Shown here piece after piece: positions 42,050 to 53,220 of a stretch of DNA of 64,000 bases. Location of the stretch: assembly GCA_025024175.1 (NCBI GenBank), contig QCXZ01000045.1, positions 3,040,649 to 3,104,648 of the forward strand, written 5' to 3'. The notes beneath the pieces were generated by a model. The model was not told where the DNA came from. It did not search any database and saw nothing but the letters and a program-made list of their open reading frames with translations. Source of the stretch: Rhyzopertha dominica. Lineage: Eukaryota > Arthropoda > Insecta > Coleoptera > Bostrichidae. The position numbers and the translations under genes are program-made. Position 1 is the first letter of the stretch. The number at the start of each line of letters is the position of its first letter.

Positions 42050-42880
42050 GTTCGTATAATCCACACATCCAGTTCACCATAGAGAGAGAGGTTGATGGTG
42101 GAGTGCCTTTCTTAGACACTAGGGTGATTCGGCAGAATGGACGTATAATATTAGACTGGTATAAAAACCTATAGCCTCAGGAAGATATATTGATTTTAGT
42201 TGAATGATCAGACAAAAAAAATTAATTTTATAAAACAAATGAAAAACAATTCAGAAAATTTCAAATCCCGTTTTCTTAAACAAAAATTTAAACAGATTAA
42301 AAGAGTTACTAATCCAAAATTCATACCCAAAAGGCCTTATAAATAAAATATTACACTCCACCAGAAAGCTTTCACTCGAGGATGGAATGTATATTGAAGA
42401 AGGAACAGTAGGTCCTTGGAGTAACGGAAATGTGGACGATGGAATGAGAAATTCAGTTTTAAGCCAAACAAGTAGTAATAGGACTGAAACACAGAATTAT
42501 GGGTCACTACCAAATATCACGGGATTAACTTCAAAATTAATTAGAACATTTAATCTGGAAAGACGCATTATCAAAAAGTGTTCGAATTTGTTTACTAAAT
42601 TAAAGTAAAAAACACAAAAAAAATTAAAATCCAGTGTAATTTACTGTTTATAATTTCCCATTTGTGATAGCATATATGTGAGTCAAACATCTCAGTTGGT
42701 AAAGAACAGAATATCATTACATAAAAGCAATATTTCTAAGAAAAGAGACCGATGTGCGTTAGCCACGCATGCTGTCAACAACAACCACACGATAGATTGG
42801 GATGGGGTAAAAATATTGTATACTGAAATTAATACTAGTAAAATTTGGAAACTTGGAAATGTACCACAACAACAAAATTA
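42050..42880 (+). pseudogene. Penelope-like reverse transcriptase end and GIY-YIG endonuclease fragment
   Basis: HIQFTIEREVDGGVPFLDT then RVIRQNGRIILDWYKN is the Penelope segment IQFTxExE...LPFLDV.V.R..G...T..Y.K after the polymerase domain. At 42663-42850, IYVSQTSQLVKNRISLHKSN, RCALATHAVNNNHTIDWDGV and KILYTE give the GIY-YIG-type endonuclease with the arginine of the second motif (KNRIS). Stops and frameshifts interrupt it at about 42172 and 42608-42660. The catalytic GIY tract itself is only partly visible. Confidence 0.8.
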
Positions 42881-42915
42881 ATAATGTAATGAATAACAAA
42901 TCCACACACAACAAT

Positions 42916-44145
42916 TGGGTATTTTCACTTTTTTTGAAAATTACGTACGCCATGTTAAAAAAAAACAAAAAAAATATTTGTAGGTAGAGAATTTCAGGCC
43001 TGAAATTTGAATCTTAGCAGTCACCGCCAAAACGCTTCTATCCAAGGTTATTCAACTCGTGACGTCAAGTGTCATGTAAACATTATCGAGGAGCGTGTTA
43101 TTTAATGGTGTAGTATCATTCTTGTATTGGAAAAGCTTTTGTGTGGTTTTTATTGAAAGAGCGGTGTAAGAGGTCGCACCAAAAAGTGTTTTGTGTAGTT
43201 TTACAAGCATCTATTATATATGGAAAACAAAACAAGTGTTTCGTACATGGTTATAAAAGTACTTCAGTCAGTGTAGCTAACAAAATTTTTGTAACCGTTC
43301 CTCGAGATTATCAACGTGTGAAAAAGTTGTTTAAGGCCCCTAGACGTGATATGCCGAAATCGCAAATCTGTTTTGAAGATCATCTTAATTCTTACTATAA
43401 GTTTTATTATTCTTTTTTGGGTTATAACTGTTTACCATTCATTTTCCATTTTATTATAGCTTGAAGAGGAATTGGAAAATTATACGCGTTTTATGTTGAT
43501 AGAGAGAAATATTATAATAAACAACGACGTTGTTTCCCAAATATTCTGTTAGCTGTTAGCCAGACGGCAAACGAACCGCAAGAGCCCCGAAAATAAATGT
43601 CAAGTTTAGGGTACATTTTTGATTCTTACATTTTTATGTTTACAAATAGTATGTTTCCAACAACCCACTGTGATCAAATTATCAATGCTTTGTTAATTTG
43701 ATAAAAAGTTCTCTTATGCTGTTGCTTTTTGCTTTTATGGTCCTCATCTCCGCCGCGTTGAACCGCTCGTCGCTGTACACAAATTCCATAACAATGAACA
43801 TGCCATCAGAAGTCATAACTCATAAGTATTTCACTTTTTCTTGGTGTATTTCAATTCGCTTGTCACAAAATGAACGCAAACAACAAACTGATAAATTAAC
43901 GGGCTGAAGCTGACGCGTGACGCGCTGACCCCAGATGTAAACAAGCGGCCATTTACAAGACACCTGACGTCATGGCCAATATGTTCGCGTTTTGGCGGTC
44001 TCTTTAAATATTCACATTTTTAATATTAAAAATACACCTTAAGATCCATTTTTTCGAATTTATAAGCTGTCGCAGCTGTTTTGTGGATTAGATGCTACCT
44101 ATTAATATGTAATTTAATAATATATAAACACATCGCAAATACGTA
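42916..44145. mobile_element. THAP-bearing DNA element, copy D, nested in the Penelope element
   Basis: Starts TGGGTATTTTCAC and ends with GCAAATACGTA, a mutated form of the GCAAATACCCA end seen in copy E. The opposite Penelope arm preserves the site before insertion as ACAATTAAGC. With the insertion the flanks read ACAAT on the left and ATTAAGC on the right, so the duplication is AT (or up to AATT if the adjoining bases are not counted as element). THAP exon on +, small ORF on -. Confidence 0.88.
43141..43464 (+). pseudogene. THAP-domain exon, copy D
   Basis: Opens MWFLLKERCKRSHQK, then NKCFVHGYKSTSVS, NKIFVTVPRDYQRVKKLFKA and SQICFEDHL. C..., FVTVP, the basic segment and CFEDH complete a recognisable C2CH finger, although the second Cys of the first pair is Tyr. 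Reading continues into an intron (TATAAGTTTTATT, where sister copies have GTAAGT). The next exon, LEEELENYTRFMLIERN and DVVSQIF, follows TTTTATTATAG at 43459. This exon pair is the normal layout of insect THAP proteins of the LEEDMENYMRFKL type. Truncation follows. Confidence 0.7.
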
Positions 44146-44353
44146 ATTAAGCAGTATATACACATATCTGCTTTCAAAGGAAATGACAAAAAACAAATTA
44201 TAATTAATTTATTTGTGATATTTATGATATTAAGAAAAAAGAGTACTCTTTACGTGTAGCTTACAGGTCGACATACCCTGAATTACTTGGTCTTTAAGAA
44301 ACTACGACCGTCATAGTCTCCAGCTTATATTATACTACCTATTTAATTGAGAG
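44146..44353. other. Right arm of the Penelope insertion and flank
   Basis: Pairs with 41505-41812 in inverted orientation and ends at the 14 bp duplication at 44326-44339. Confidence 0.7.
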
Positions 44354-44375
44354 CCCCCTCAAAGCTTTGAGGGGG
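44354..44375. repeat. Perfect 22 bp palindrome
   Basis: Five C, then TCAAAGCTTTGA, then five G. It stands alone in AT-rich DNA just right of the Penelope target duplication. It could form a strong hairpin in RNA. It is followed by A-rich, not T-rich, sequence, so it is not a typical terminator. Confidence 0.8.
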
Positions 44376-45100
44376 GAAATTGTGAATGTTTTAATAATTC
44401 CATAATTCACCTGCTCCATCCAGCTTTATCAAAGCAATATAAATGTATGTATAGCGGCCGGATATCAAACGAGCGCTTTATTTATTGTCTATAATATGAA
44501 TGTTTAATTTTACGTATCCATATAAATTTGGTGGTGTGCAATAGTGTAGAATTTTTTTACATCATGAGTTCTATAGACAGTTAAAAATTAGGGTTGTCGG
44601 TTAAAAGACTTATGACGTCACCTATCGTTGAACGGTTACGTTTAAATGAAACTACGTGATAAGCTTGCTATTTAAAAATAAAATTTAGTGTTTTAGTTTT
44701 TTTTAGTATGACAAAAAATTTGTTCAGTTCTGTGTGCTAAGAATTTTTTTATATATGACATTAGAGATTAATAATGTTTTGTATTTTATATTTGCTTTTG
44801 TTAGTTATTTACTTTTTTAGTTTTCCATTCCTCGGCTGTTTTTAATATTTTTAATCTCTGCTCCTTTAAGAATAGAGAAAAATATATACAACATAAACTT
44901 TTCTTTACGTGATATAGCATAAAAAAATTGCACGCGGACGCCACGCACTCCAGGACCAGCCCTGACTACTACCATAGATAAATTAATTAATTTATAATTT
45001 ATAAATAATTTATAAATAATTAATTTATCTATGCTACTAGCATCATCTATAAAGAAATGTCTACTTCCAGTGAATTAAAATGTTAATAACGTTAACATTT
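44376..45100. other. Unassigned AT-rich sequence
   Basis: Includes an AT-only near-palindrome at 44980-45030 (TAATTAATTTATAAT repeats). No coding signal. Confidence 0.4.
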
Positions 45101-45528
45101 TTCCCAAACTCATTATCGGTCCACGCCATCTCCGTTATCAAGCGCCGTGCAAACATCAGTGGAAGATGTACCGGTGCAAAAGTACCATCACTCGCGTCAC
45201 AGTCCAAACAGCGTTGAACCGGCTGCACCATCCCATCGGCCGGGGACTTATTTACTAGCGCTCCGTAAGCCGGTAACCATCCAGTTCGACTGCCGCCAAG
45301 GGTTCAGTGGTCACCGAGAATGTGAGCTCTGGAGCAAGAAATTCGCGGGTGACAAAAAGTGCGCCGGAAAAAGTACTACAGCCTTGCCAGTGTTCGTGGC
45401 GTGGAACGAACGCGAGTGACATGGACTGACTGTTTATTGTCTAGGTCGAGTTTGTATAAAAAAACTTTGATTCACTCACCAAAAATAAGAAGAATCACTG
45501 GCCATGGAGAGCTTGCTACAGAATCCGA
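45101..45528 (+). CDS. Possible 5' exon of an unidentified gene (coding part 45504-45528)
   Basis: From about 45110 to 45430 the sequence is much richer in G, C and CpG than the surroundings, as insect promoters and 5' leader exons often are. At 45504 an ATG in good context (GGCCATGG) opens MESLLQNP and runs into a perfect donor, CCGA|GTAAGTA, after 45528 (phase 1). A separate 90-codon frame upstream (45147-45419) contains QFDCRQGFSGHRECELWSKK and might itself be coding. No downstream exon could be matched, so the gene is unnamed and the call rests on composition, start context and donor only. Confidence 0.35.
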
Positions 45529-45837
45529 GTAAGTACCTAAGCAGGATTTAAGTGAGAGCTCGACAAAAGCGCGGTGATCCACAAATCGACATATTTGCAA
45601 GCATGCAGTCATTTTTTCCTAAAGAGAAAAACGCTTCTATTGCTAGTAATAGCCGTAAGACTAAAGGCTCTTGAAACCGAGTGAACCTGTCACGTTTCGT
45701 TTAATTCATAATGAATAAAACTAACTAATGGCATTTTGGGTTAAGCTATAATTTGTGATTGGCGTTATTTACTCAGAAATCGAAAGATATCAGCCTGATT
45801 GTTAAAGATTAATGCAATTACATTATACAGGGTGTCT
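45529..45837. other. Unassigned
   Basis: No recognisable element until the foldback sequence starts just after TACAGGGTGTC at about 45825. Confidence 0.3.
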
Positions 45838-47246
45838 CTAGATTCGATGTCATAATTTCTAGTGCGTGTTCCTGACGTGAAATTATGACGAAAAGTCTAT
45901 ATTTTTGATATACAGTGTTGAAGTTGAAAAAAAATCGAATTTTTTTATTTATTAGTGAACTGTTTTTTGAAACTACGAATTTTGCCAGAATTTTGTAATA
46001 GATCACGGCTAATAATCTGGCATAAAGCATTTTTTCATATCTGGAACAGAGGCGGCGAAGGGGGAGGGGGCAGAGGGGTTTTCTCTTTGAAAAAAGTTGT
46101 GTCTGAAATGNCAAAGAACTCGTCGCTATTTTCAGAAGNAGCAACAAATAACGTACAAAAAAGGACCTCTTATTGCATTTCGNTAGAACTAACCGTTTTC
46201 NAGAAAATCGAAAAAATCTGAATTCCTACAGTTTGGCGCAAATCGACTAAAAATTAACTTTTTCCAGAGAAATTAATGTTTTTATGGCAACAACCTTTTG
46301 GAATTAATNACTATACTATATACTATAATAATTAACTATAGCATGACAAATGATCAGACATAAGGATTACCTCCATATCTAAACAGTGGCGGTAATTTGG
46401 AGAGGGGGGCGGGGAAGAATTTTCTTTTATAAAAAGATTGTTTCCGCATTTTTTAATCCGTTTCAATAATAATAAAGATCAGTAAAAAATATAAAAAAAA
46501 ATGAAAAATTTGCTACCCTTACTGCTGAGGCAAGCGATTGTAGTAAAATCAAGAAATTCTTTTCTTAAGATTTTTAATAACGCCAAATGCAGGTTGCATT
46601 TTTAGCTTAAAAAATTAGTAAAATTTTTCTTTTTTATATTTTTACTGATCTTTATAATTATTGAAACGGTTTAAAAATGTGGAAACAATCCTTTTGTAAA
46701 AAAACTTACTCGCCCCCAAATGACCGCCACTGTTTAGATATGGAGGTAATCCTTATATCTGATCATTTGTCATGATATAGTTTAATATAATTCCAAAAAG
46801 TTGTTGCCCTACAAATGTTAATTTCTTTGGAGAACAGAAGAAAGTTAATTTTTGTTCGATTAGTGCCAACCTGTAGGAATTTAGATTTTTTCGATTTTCT
46901 CGAAAATGGTTCGTTCTAGCGAAATGCAATAAGAGGTCCTTTTTTGAACGTTAATTGTTGCTCTTTCTGAAAATAGTGACGAGTTTGTTGACATTTCACA
47001 CACAACTTTTTTTCAAAGAGAAAACCCCTCTATCCCTTCCTCTACGCCGCCACTGTTCCAGATATGAAAAATGCTTTATTCCAGATTATTAGCCATGTTC
47101 TATTATAACATTCTGCCAAAATTCGTAGTTTCAAAAAACCGTTCACTGAAAAATAAAAAAAACGATTTTTCAATTTTGGACACACGTTTATATAGACTTT
47201 TCGTCATAATTTCACGTCAGGAACAAGTACTGCAAATTATCGTAAC
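45838..47246. repeat. Foldback element, about 1.4 kb, arms about 630-670 bp
   Basis: The left arm (45838-46505) is the reverse complement of the right arm (46620-47246). Matching pairs include TCCTGACGTGAAATTATGAC/GTCATAATTTCACGTCAGGA, AATCTGG/CCAGATT with GCATTTTTTCATATCTGGAA, AAGGACCTCTTATTGCATTT and AGACATAAGGATTACCTCCA. The left outer end TACAGGGTGTC suggests a mariner-like terminus, and its partner on the right is lost. Seven ambiguous bases fall in the left arm or near it. No gene. Confidence 0.85.
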
Positions 47247-50200
47247 ACTATTTACCTACATGTTTTTTAACAGTTTACGTTAAAACACTAGAAAACGTGT
47301 TTATTTCATTCTAATCAGAAGCTTATAAATAAAGTTTCATGCTTTTAATTTCAAAATTGACGAACTTCCATACAGACTTTCAGCCCCTGTTTCACCCCCT
47401 TTTTTTTCTTAGTGGATGCTTGCTTACCTTATGAAAGGTCCCTACTGGCCATACTTCTTGTGTCTAGCTAGTCAGTCAATAAGTCAGTCAGGACATTGCT
47501 ATTTTACAAGTACCTATAGATGATAAATATACATCTGCTAAATAGACACTTGCTTTTGCTTTGTTATCACATATACGGCAAGCATTTCGGAATTGGATGT
47601 GGAAGTATTGATTCAATTTGCAGCGGTTTTTTTTCTTTGTGTCCATGACAGGCTAAGTATTAGGTGGCCTATAAAATTGTTGATCTTTTTTTAATTTTCA
47701 GTTGAATATTAAGCCTAGAAGTTGTCCGTTTCAGATCGAATACAATCTTGAGTCAGTAAATGTTAATAACGTAAATGTGTGTGCTAATGTTCTCAACTCT
47801 CAAAAGATTAAAAGTTTGATGTATCTTAAGTTGATTAAAACCATCCGAAATTGCATGCCCTAATCACGCATCTACATTTTTAATTTTTTATTGCTGAAAA
47901 TTCCATTCTAGCAATGACGCTGCTTACTACCATTTAGATAGTATTTGTACATATATACAAAACGGTTCAAACTAACAGAAAGAGACAACACGGAACACTA
48001 TGTCGATTGACTTATTACATATAGCGAAATTTGATGTATGTTCTCCGCTATCTAGGGAATAAAATCACAAAATTAGAACACTGATATGATTTTATACCAA
48101 ATCAAATATAATTATTGTAGGTACAAAATATCAAAAAGAAGTGCATATCAGTTAAATCAATAATTCTTTCTCATGTTTGTACTGCGGAGATATTACGTAG
48201 GATCCATTTATATCTTGAATTAACGGGGCTCATTTTGAGCATTTAAATACTAAGTCATTATGGTTTAGTATACTTTTTTATAAAAATAGAGAAGTTACAA
48301 TAAAGTGAATAGCAAATTAAATGACCTGGTATAGTGCTCGCTTAGTGGCGTATACTATTGCCACTTGTGCACAAAAACTAAAACTATAAATTTAAACACA
48401 ACGACCATCATAACGTATAGTATTAGCCACGCGTATTCTATTCTACACAACACCTTTTCTAATTTGTTGCATTATAATCACAAATTGTGTCTTTTGTACA
48501 TGTTTTAAAGGTTATTAAGCAATTGCTGACTGCAGTAGACAGGTCTAATTTATATTTCAAATAAATATTGAACGAATAGTTCTCCTTATTTGATTCCTAC
48601 AGTGAATGATTTCCAACCAACTTTACTTTTGAGGTTTTCAACAATCTTTGGCCATCCTTGTTACGGGTTTACATATCTTTATATATTTATCTGCATATGA
48701 TAATTTCAAGTTACCTGCAATGATAACGGCAACATCTGACATAGTATTAATACTAACAGCTTGTCTGATACACCTCCCATTCTTATATTTGAGAAACACT
48801 TTGTAAGGACGTCGTAGAGAAAGATACTTGAACTTGAATATCGTCGTATATTCAATGTTTCCGTCTTCGATTATTGCTTATATGTTAATGATCAAAACTT
48901 GATCTTTATTTTGGAAACAGCACAATCCGAAAATCGCATATTTCATTCTTTCTATATGAACCAAAGATGTCACAGATGGAGTAAGTAGGTATTGATAATT
49001 GATTATATACTATTGTTTATTATCCCCGCTCACTGTACTCGCTCGGAATAAAACTAGTTTTGGTCCAATAAAGTTCTGCATTTCGTTAAGTAAAGTGCAC
49101 ATATGCTTACAAAAAATATTTTACGTGGATGCTTAGATATACCATCAATGACATTCAAACATTATATTGTTAATTCATCTGCATCAAATTAAAAAGAATA
49201 AAATAAAAATTGTTATTTTATCTGCATTACTTGAAACTATTGTAAAACTTGTTATATTAGTTTGTTGCAAACATTTTATAGTTATAGTTTGAAAACTTAT
49301 CAGCCTTCAGAATATACGAATGTTGACTTAAATAATAGTGAGTTGTTCAATACACATGACGTTTGGTAATCTTTAATTTGTTCTCTAATATGTGTTTTTG
49401 GAGTCATCATAACTTTACGTCTAATTTAGTATTGATCAAATTATTTCTGTGAAAATTCTCTTCATAAAAGAAGTAATTTCAAATGAAGCTGTTGAGAGGT
49501 CCAGAAAAAAGGTTGCTGCAAGGTCTCCAAACTTAATTCAATTATATCATAATATTTTATGTCTTATGTCAGCACAATTAGCTTCATTATAGGAGACATC
49601 AAATTGTTTTTAATAGTACACCTCATCGTATACAAAATTAAAAAAAGTGTACAAACCTGTCTCATTATTATGTTGCACGAGGATCAGTAGACATGTGTAG
49701 TTACAGGGCAAGTGACTTCCTTTTTTAACCACAAGTATACGATCAAGTTAGGCCATGGACTAGTATACGAGGGCAACTACTTAAATGATTGATATTTCTC
49801 TTGTCATTGCTATGCGTACAGTGAATGAATTCATTATAAAAGAGAAATCTATGTGAACGAGCTTGTCGTAGATACATTATCTGCTCTGCAAAACCTGCTT
49901 GTAATCGTAAACTGTCGGGTCATACCAAATACTCGTGGCGGACCGCAGACTAGACGTATTATAGTAGAAATATTTGTTTTGAACCTCGTATGCACTTTAA
50001 ACATGTGGTTATCAGGCTGCACGATCGCAATCAATCACTTGTTTGGCGGTATTTAATTTACTGGTTTTTCAGTGCAAACTAATAACTCGAGTTTGTGACG
50101 AAAAATATAGAGTATCTGACGAAAATGTTGATGTTTTGAACAAGATGAGTCACCCGATGTGTTCGTAATAATATATACTTATATTATATTAACTTATATT

Positions 50201-50546
50201 AACAGCCATGATATTAAAATTCTAAAAAAAAACAATGTACTACGTACGTGATGTACGGAAAAGAATTGTCCTCTACAAAAGTTTTATAAAATGAAAATCT
50301 GGAAGCACTGCACAAGTTCTAATTGCAAAAATAACACTAAATTATTTAAGTTTTTGAAAATAAAACGATCATACGGTAAAACACCATATCTGCCATATTT
50401 AACCATTGTAATATACTTAGGTGAGAGTTTCATAAATTTTAGATTATTCCTAATTGAATGATTTTGATGCTTTTGCAAGCAGGACTAAACCGAAATAGCA
50501 TCGATACACAATATTCAAAAGAGGGTTGTATAATTTATTTATTCAC
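47247..50546. other. Unassigned AT-rich intergenic sequence
   Basis: I see no coding region, RNA gene or repeat edge. The overlapping frames at 49849-50056 on both strands (for example NELVVDTLSALQNLLVIVNC on +) lie in a slightly GC-richer patch without a known motif or convincing splice sites. Confidence 0.45.
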
Positions 50547-51624
50547 GGTGTAGTATCATTCTTGTATTGGAAAAGCTTTTGTGTGGTGTTTATTGAAAGG
50601 ACGGTGTAAGAGGTCGCACCAAAAAGTGATTTGTGTAGTTTTGCAAGCATCTATTATGTATGGAAAACAAAACAAGTGTTGTTTTGTACAAAGTTATAAA
50701 AGTACTTCAGTCAGTACAGCTAACAAAATTTTTGTAACCGTTCCTCGAGATTATCAACGTATGAAAAAGTTGTTTAAGGCTCCTAGACATGATATGCCGA
50801 AATCACAAAGTATGTTTTTCTGTTGTGAAAATCATCTTAATTCTTACTGTAAGTTTTATTATTCTTTTTGGGGTTATAAGTGTTTACCTTTCAGTTTCCA
50901 TTTTGTTATAGCTTGAAGAGGATATGAAAAATTATATGCGTTTTAAGTTGATAGAGGGAAATGTTATAATAAAGAACGACGTTGTTCCCCATATATTCGA
51001 CTGTCAGCCAGACCAGAAACGAGCCGCAAGAGCCCAGAAAATAAATGCCAATTTATAATATTTATTCTGACCTCTAAAATAAATGTCAAGTTTAGGGTAC
51101 ATTTTTTATTCTTACATTTTTATATTTACAAATAGTATGTTTCCAACAACCCACTTTGATCAAATTATCAATGCTACGTTAATTTGATAAAAAGTTCACT
51201 TATGCCGTTGCTTTTACGTTCCTCATCTCCGCCGCGTTGAACCGCTCGTCGCTGTACACAAATTCCATAACAATGAACATGCCTTCAAAAGGCATAACTC
51301 GTAAGTATTTCACTTTTTCTTGGCGTATTTTGATTCGCTTGTCACAAAATGTACGCAAACAATAAACTGATAAATTTACGGGCTGAGGCTGACGCGTGAC
51401 GCGCTGACCCCAGATGTAAACAAGCGGCCATTTACAAGACACTTGACGTCACAGCTAATATGTTCCCGTTTTGGCGGTCCCTTTAAATATTCACATTTTT
51501 AATATTAAAAATACACCCTGCGATCAATTTTTTCGAATTTATAAGCTGTCACAGCTGTTTTGTGGATTAGATGCTACCTATTAATATGCAATTTAATAAA
51601 ATATACATACATGGCAAATACCCA
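50547..51624. mobile_element. THAP-bearing DNA element, copy E (left end missing)
   Basis: Begins inside the family sequence at GGTGTAGTATCATTC and ends GGCAAATACCCA followed by ATTGTCG. THAP exons are on +, the small ORF (about 51204-51299) on minus with FIVMEFVYSDERFN intact. Of all copies this one has the best preserved THAP exon 2. Confidence 0.85.
50581..51035 (+). pseudogene. THAP-domain gene fragment with two exons, copy E
   Basis: Exon 1 reads MWCLLKGRCKRSHQK, NKCCFVQSYKSTSVS, NKIFVTVPRDYQRMKKLFKA, then FFCCENHL near 50820. A donor TTACTGTAAGTTT lies at 50844-50856 and an acceptor TTTTGTTATAG ends at 50911. Exon 2 reads LEEDMKNYMRFKLIEGN, DVVPHIFDCQPDQKRA, with no stop, a near-canonical continuation of THAP domains of this insect type. 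Exon 2 joins exon 1 only with a one-base frame change. The gene then runs into the oppositely oriented small-ORF half, so no catalytic domain can be encoded. Confidence 0.75.
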
Positions 51625-53220
51625 ATTGTCGATTAAATACACAGCACATAAACAAAGTTCCCAAACCGGCATTGCCACATGTTATTCTATGCTTGAAGCA
51701 TTGTTTTGTTTACATTGCGTGGTCCGTGGCGTTAGCTATTGTGATTGTGATTTTGCTCTCTGCTGCACGACTTATTTCTTAGTTTTATTTGGCAGTTTCA
51801 TTAATTTTAGTTATGAGTTGTATAATTAAAGAGTGTACATCGAATAAACGATCGAAGTCGCAAGATGTCTCCTGCATAAGTTAATATTATAATCCTTAAT
51901 AAATGTTTTGCAGTAATTATTTGTTATAATAATTGTATATTCTTAAATAATATTTAGTACCATTTACACTGCAAAATAAGTTTACATTATTTTTTCATTC
52001 TTATAGGTATACAGTTCTTTTATATAAGTTTTGTATAAGTTCTTTTGTTGTTTTGTATAAGTTCTTTTAATTCAGAAAAAGTACTGCCATTTGACGGCAC
52101 TGTCTGATTTTTGATGTTTCTGTGGACAATATGGCGACCATTACAGTGTCCCAGCTGAATTGGGATGCACAGTCGGCCTATGCGTGTTCTCCCCACTATA
52201 TTTCTCTGTTGTAAACACACGTGGTTTTGTAAACGATATCATTTTGTGCCGGTGTTGGATTTGTTGTGTTTGTGTTTGATGATGCTTAATTAACGCAAGA
52301 ACAACGAACGGAAAACAAACACAACATGTAAAAAAGGCGTTTACAGATGATTCAGCTCAGCTGTCACTGTACTTGTCAGTGGTCAGCTGTACGCGATGTC
52401 GCTACTTACTCCGATTGTTATTTTTTATTTCTCTCCTTTTAACACGGTACAACCAGATTGTTCACTTATGAGGTCACAATAGAATTCTTTAAATATTATT
52501 AATTAATATCTCAAGTTATACGCAATATTGACAGAAATAAAAATATAGGTCAATCTTATTTCAGTTGAATCGTTCGGAATGTATAATAAAAAAACGCTGA
52601 AATACTCAATTGAACACTAGAACAAGCCAAAATGAAAACTTATAGTAATAAAAAATAGTAGCTCCACAATGCTTATATAGAACATGACTTGACTTGCCTA
52701 AAAAAAATCCGTTTTTGTATGTGTTTAAAAGCAAAAAAAAATTTACACTACACTATGTACATGTAAAATTATAAGGATATGGATATGCATGTACTTCGCT
52801 CAGTGCTCATCATTTTTATGATGATTGGCATGATTAAATCACTTACGTAATAAATAATGGGGAAAAATTATGTATTTTTTTCATTTAACCTCGCGTCGAC
52901 ATCGATGCCTACTATAGCGTACGAAAACATTACCAGACCTTGCTGTTTGTATGTATTTTATTAAATTGGTACAATTATTATACTATGCCAATGAGTTTAC
53001 ATTGTATAAATTAGTAGTTCTAATGAACAAATACAGTCGTGCAACGTTACTCCTCTTTCTAAGTTATATATAATTATGACAGGAATTTGATGGCATAGTT
53101 TTTATACGATGGCGTATTGCAAAACTTTAATAGTACCATTTGTAAATTCAAATGACTATAACTTAACTTATCTGTGCTGTATTCTTCCGTTCTGAGGGTC
53201 TAAATGTTAATAATCTTTTT
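51625..53220. other. Unassigned; possibly remnants of another DNA element near 51810-52400
   Basis: A short + strand frame at 51812-51873 (MSCIIKECTSNKRSKSQDVS) has the look of a zinc-finger start of the THAP kind, but it stops. The stretch around 52090-52400 is locally GC-richer and holds paired TCAGCTGT/ACAGCTGA-like words, without clear ends. Confidence 0.3.

Larger units (their letters stand above)
41505..44325. mobile_element. Penelope-like element with inverted arms and 14 bp target duplication; carries a nested THAP element
   Basis: TATATTATACTACC stands immediately left (41491-41504) and right (44326-44339) of the unit. The left arm (41505-42012) is the reverse complement of the right part (42709-42915 plus 44146-44288), the latter interrupted by THAP copy D. 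The unpaired centre (42013-42708) and the right arm carry Penelope coding sequence on +. An inverted extra copy of the 3' end attached upstream of a 5'-truncated body is the characteristic architecture of Penelope-like insertions. Removing the THAP insertion leaves about 1.6 kb. Confidence 0.8.

Noticed and set aside
44354..44375. The 22 bp palindrome as a transcription terminator
   Set aside because: Intrinsic hairpin terminators are bacterial, the hairpin is not followed by a T run, and the genome is eukaryotic.
49849..50056. Overlapping open frames on both strands as a gene or bidirectional pair
   Set aside because: Neither has a domain, splice context or conserved feature; both arise from one GC-richer patch.
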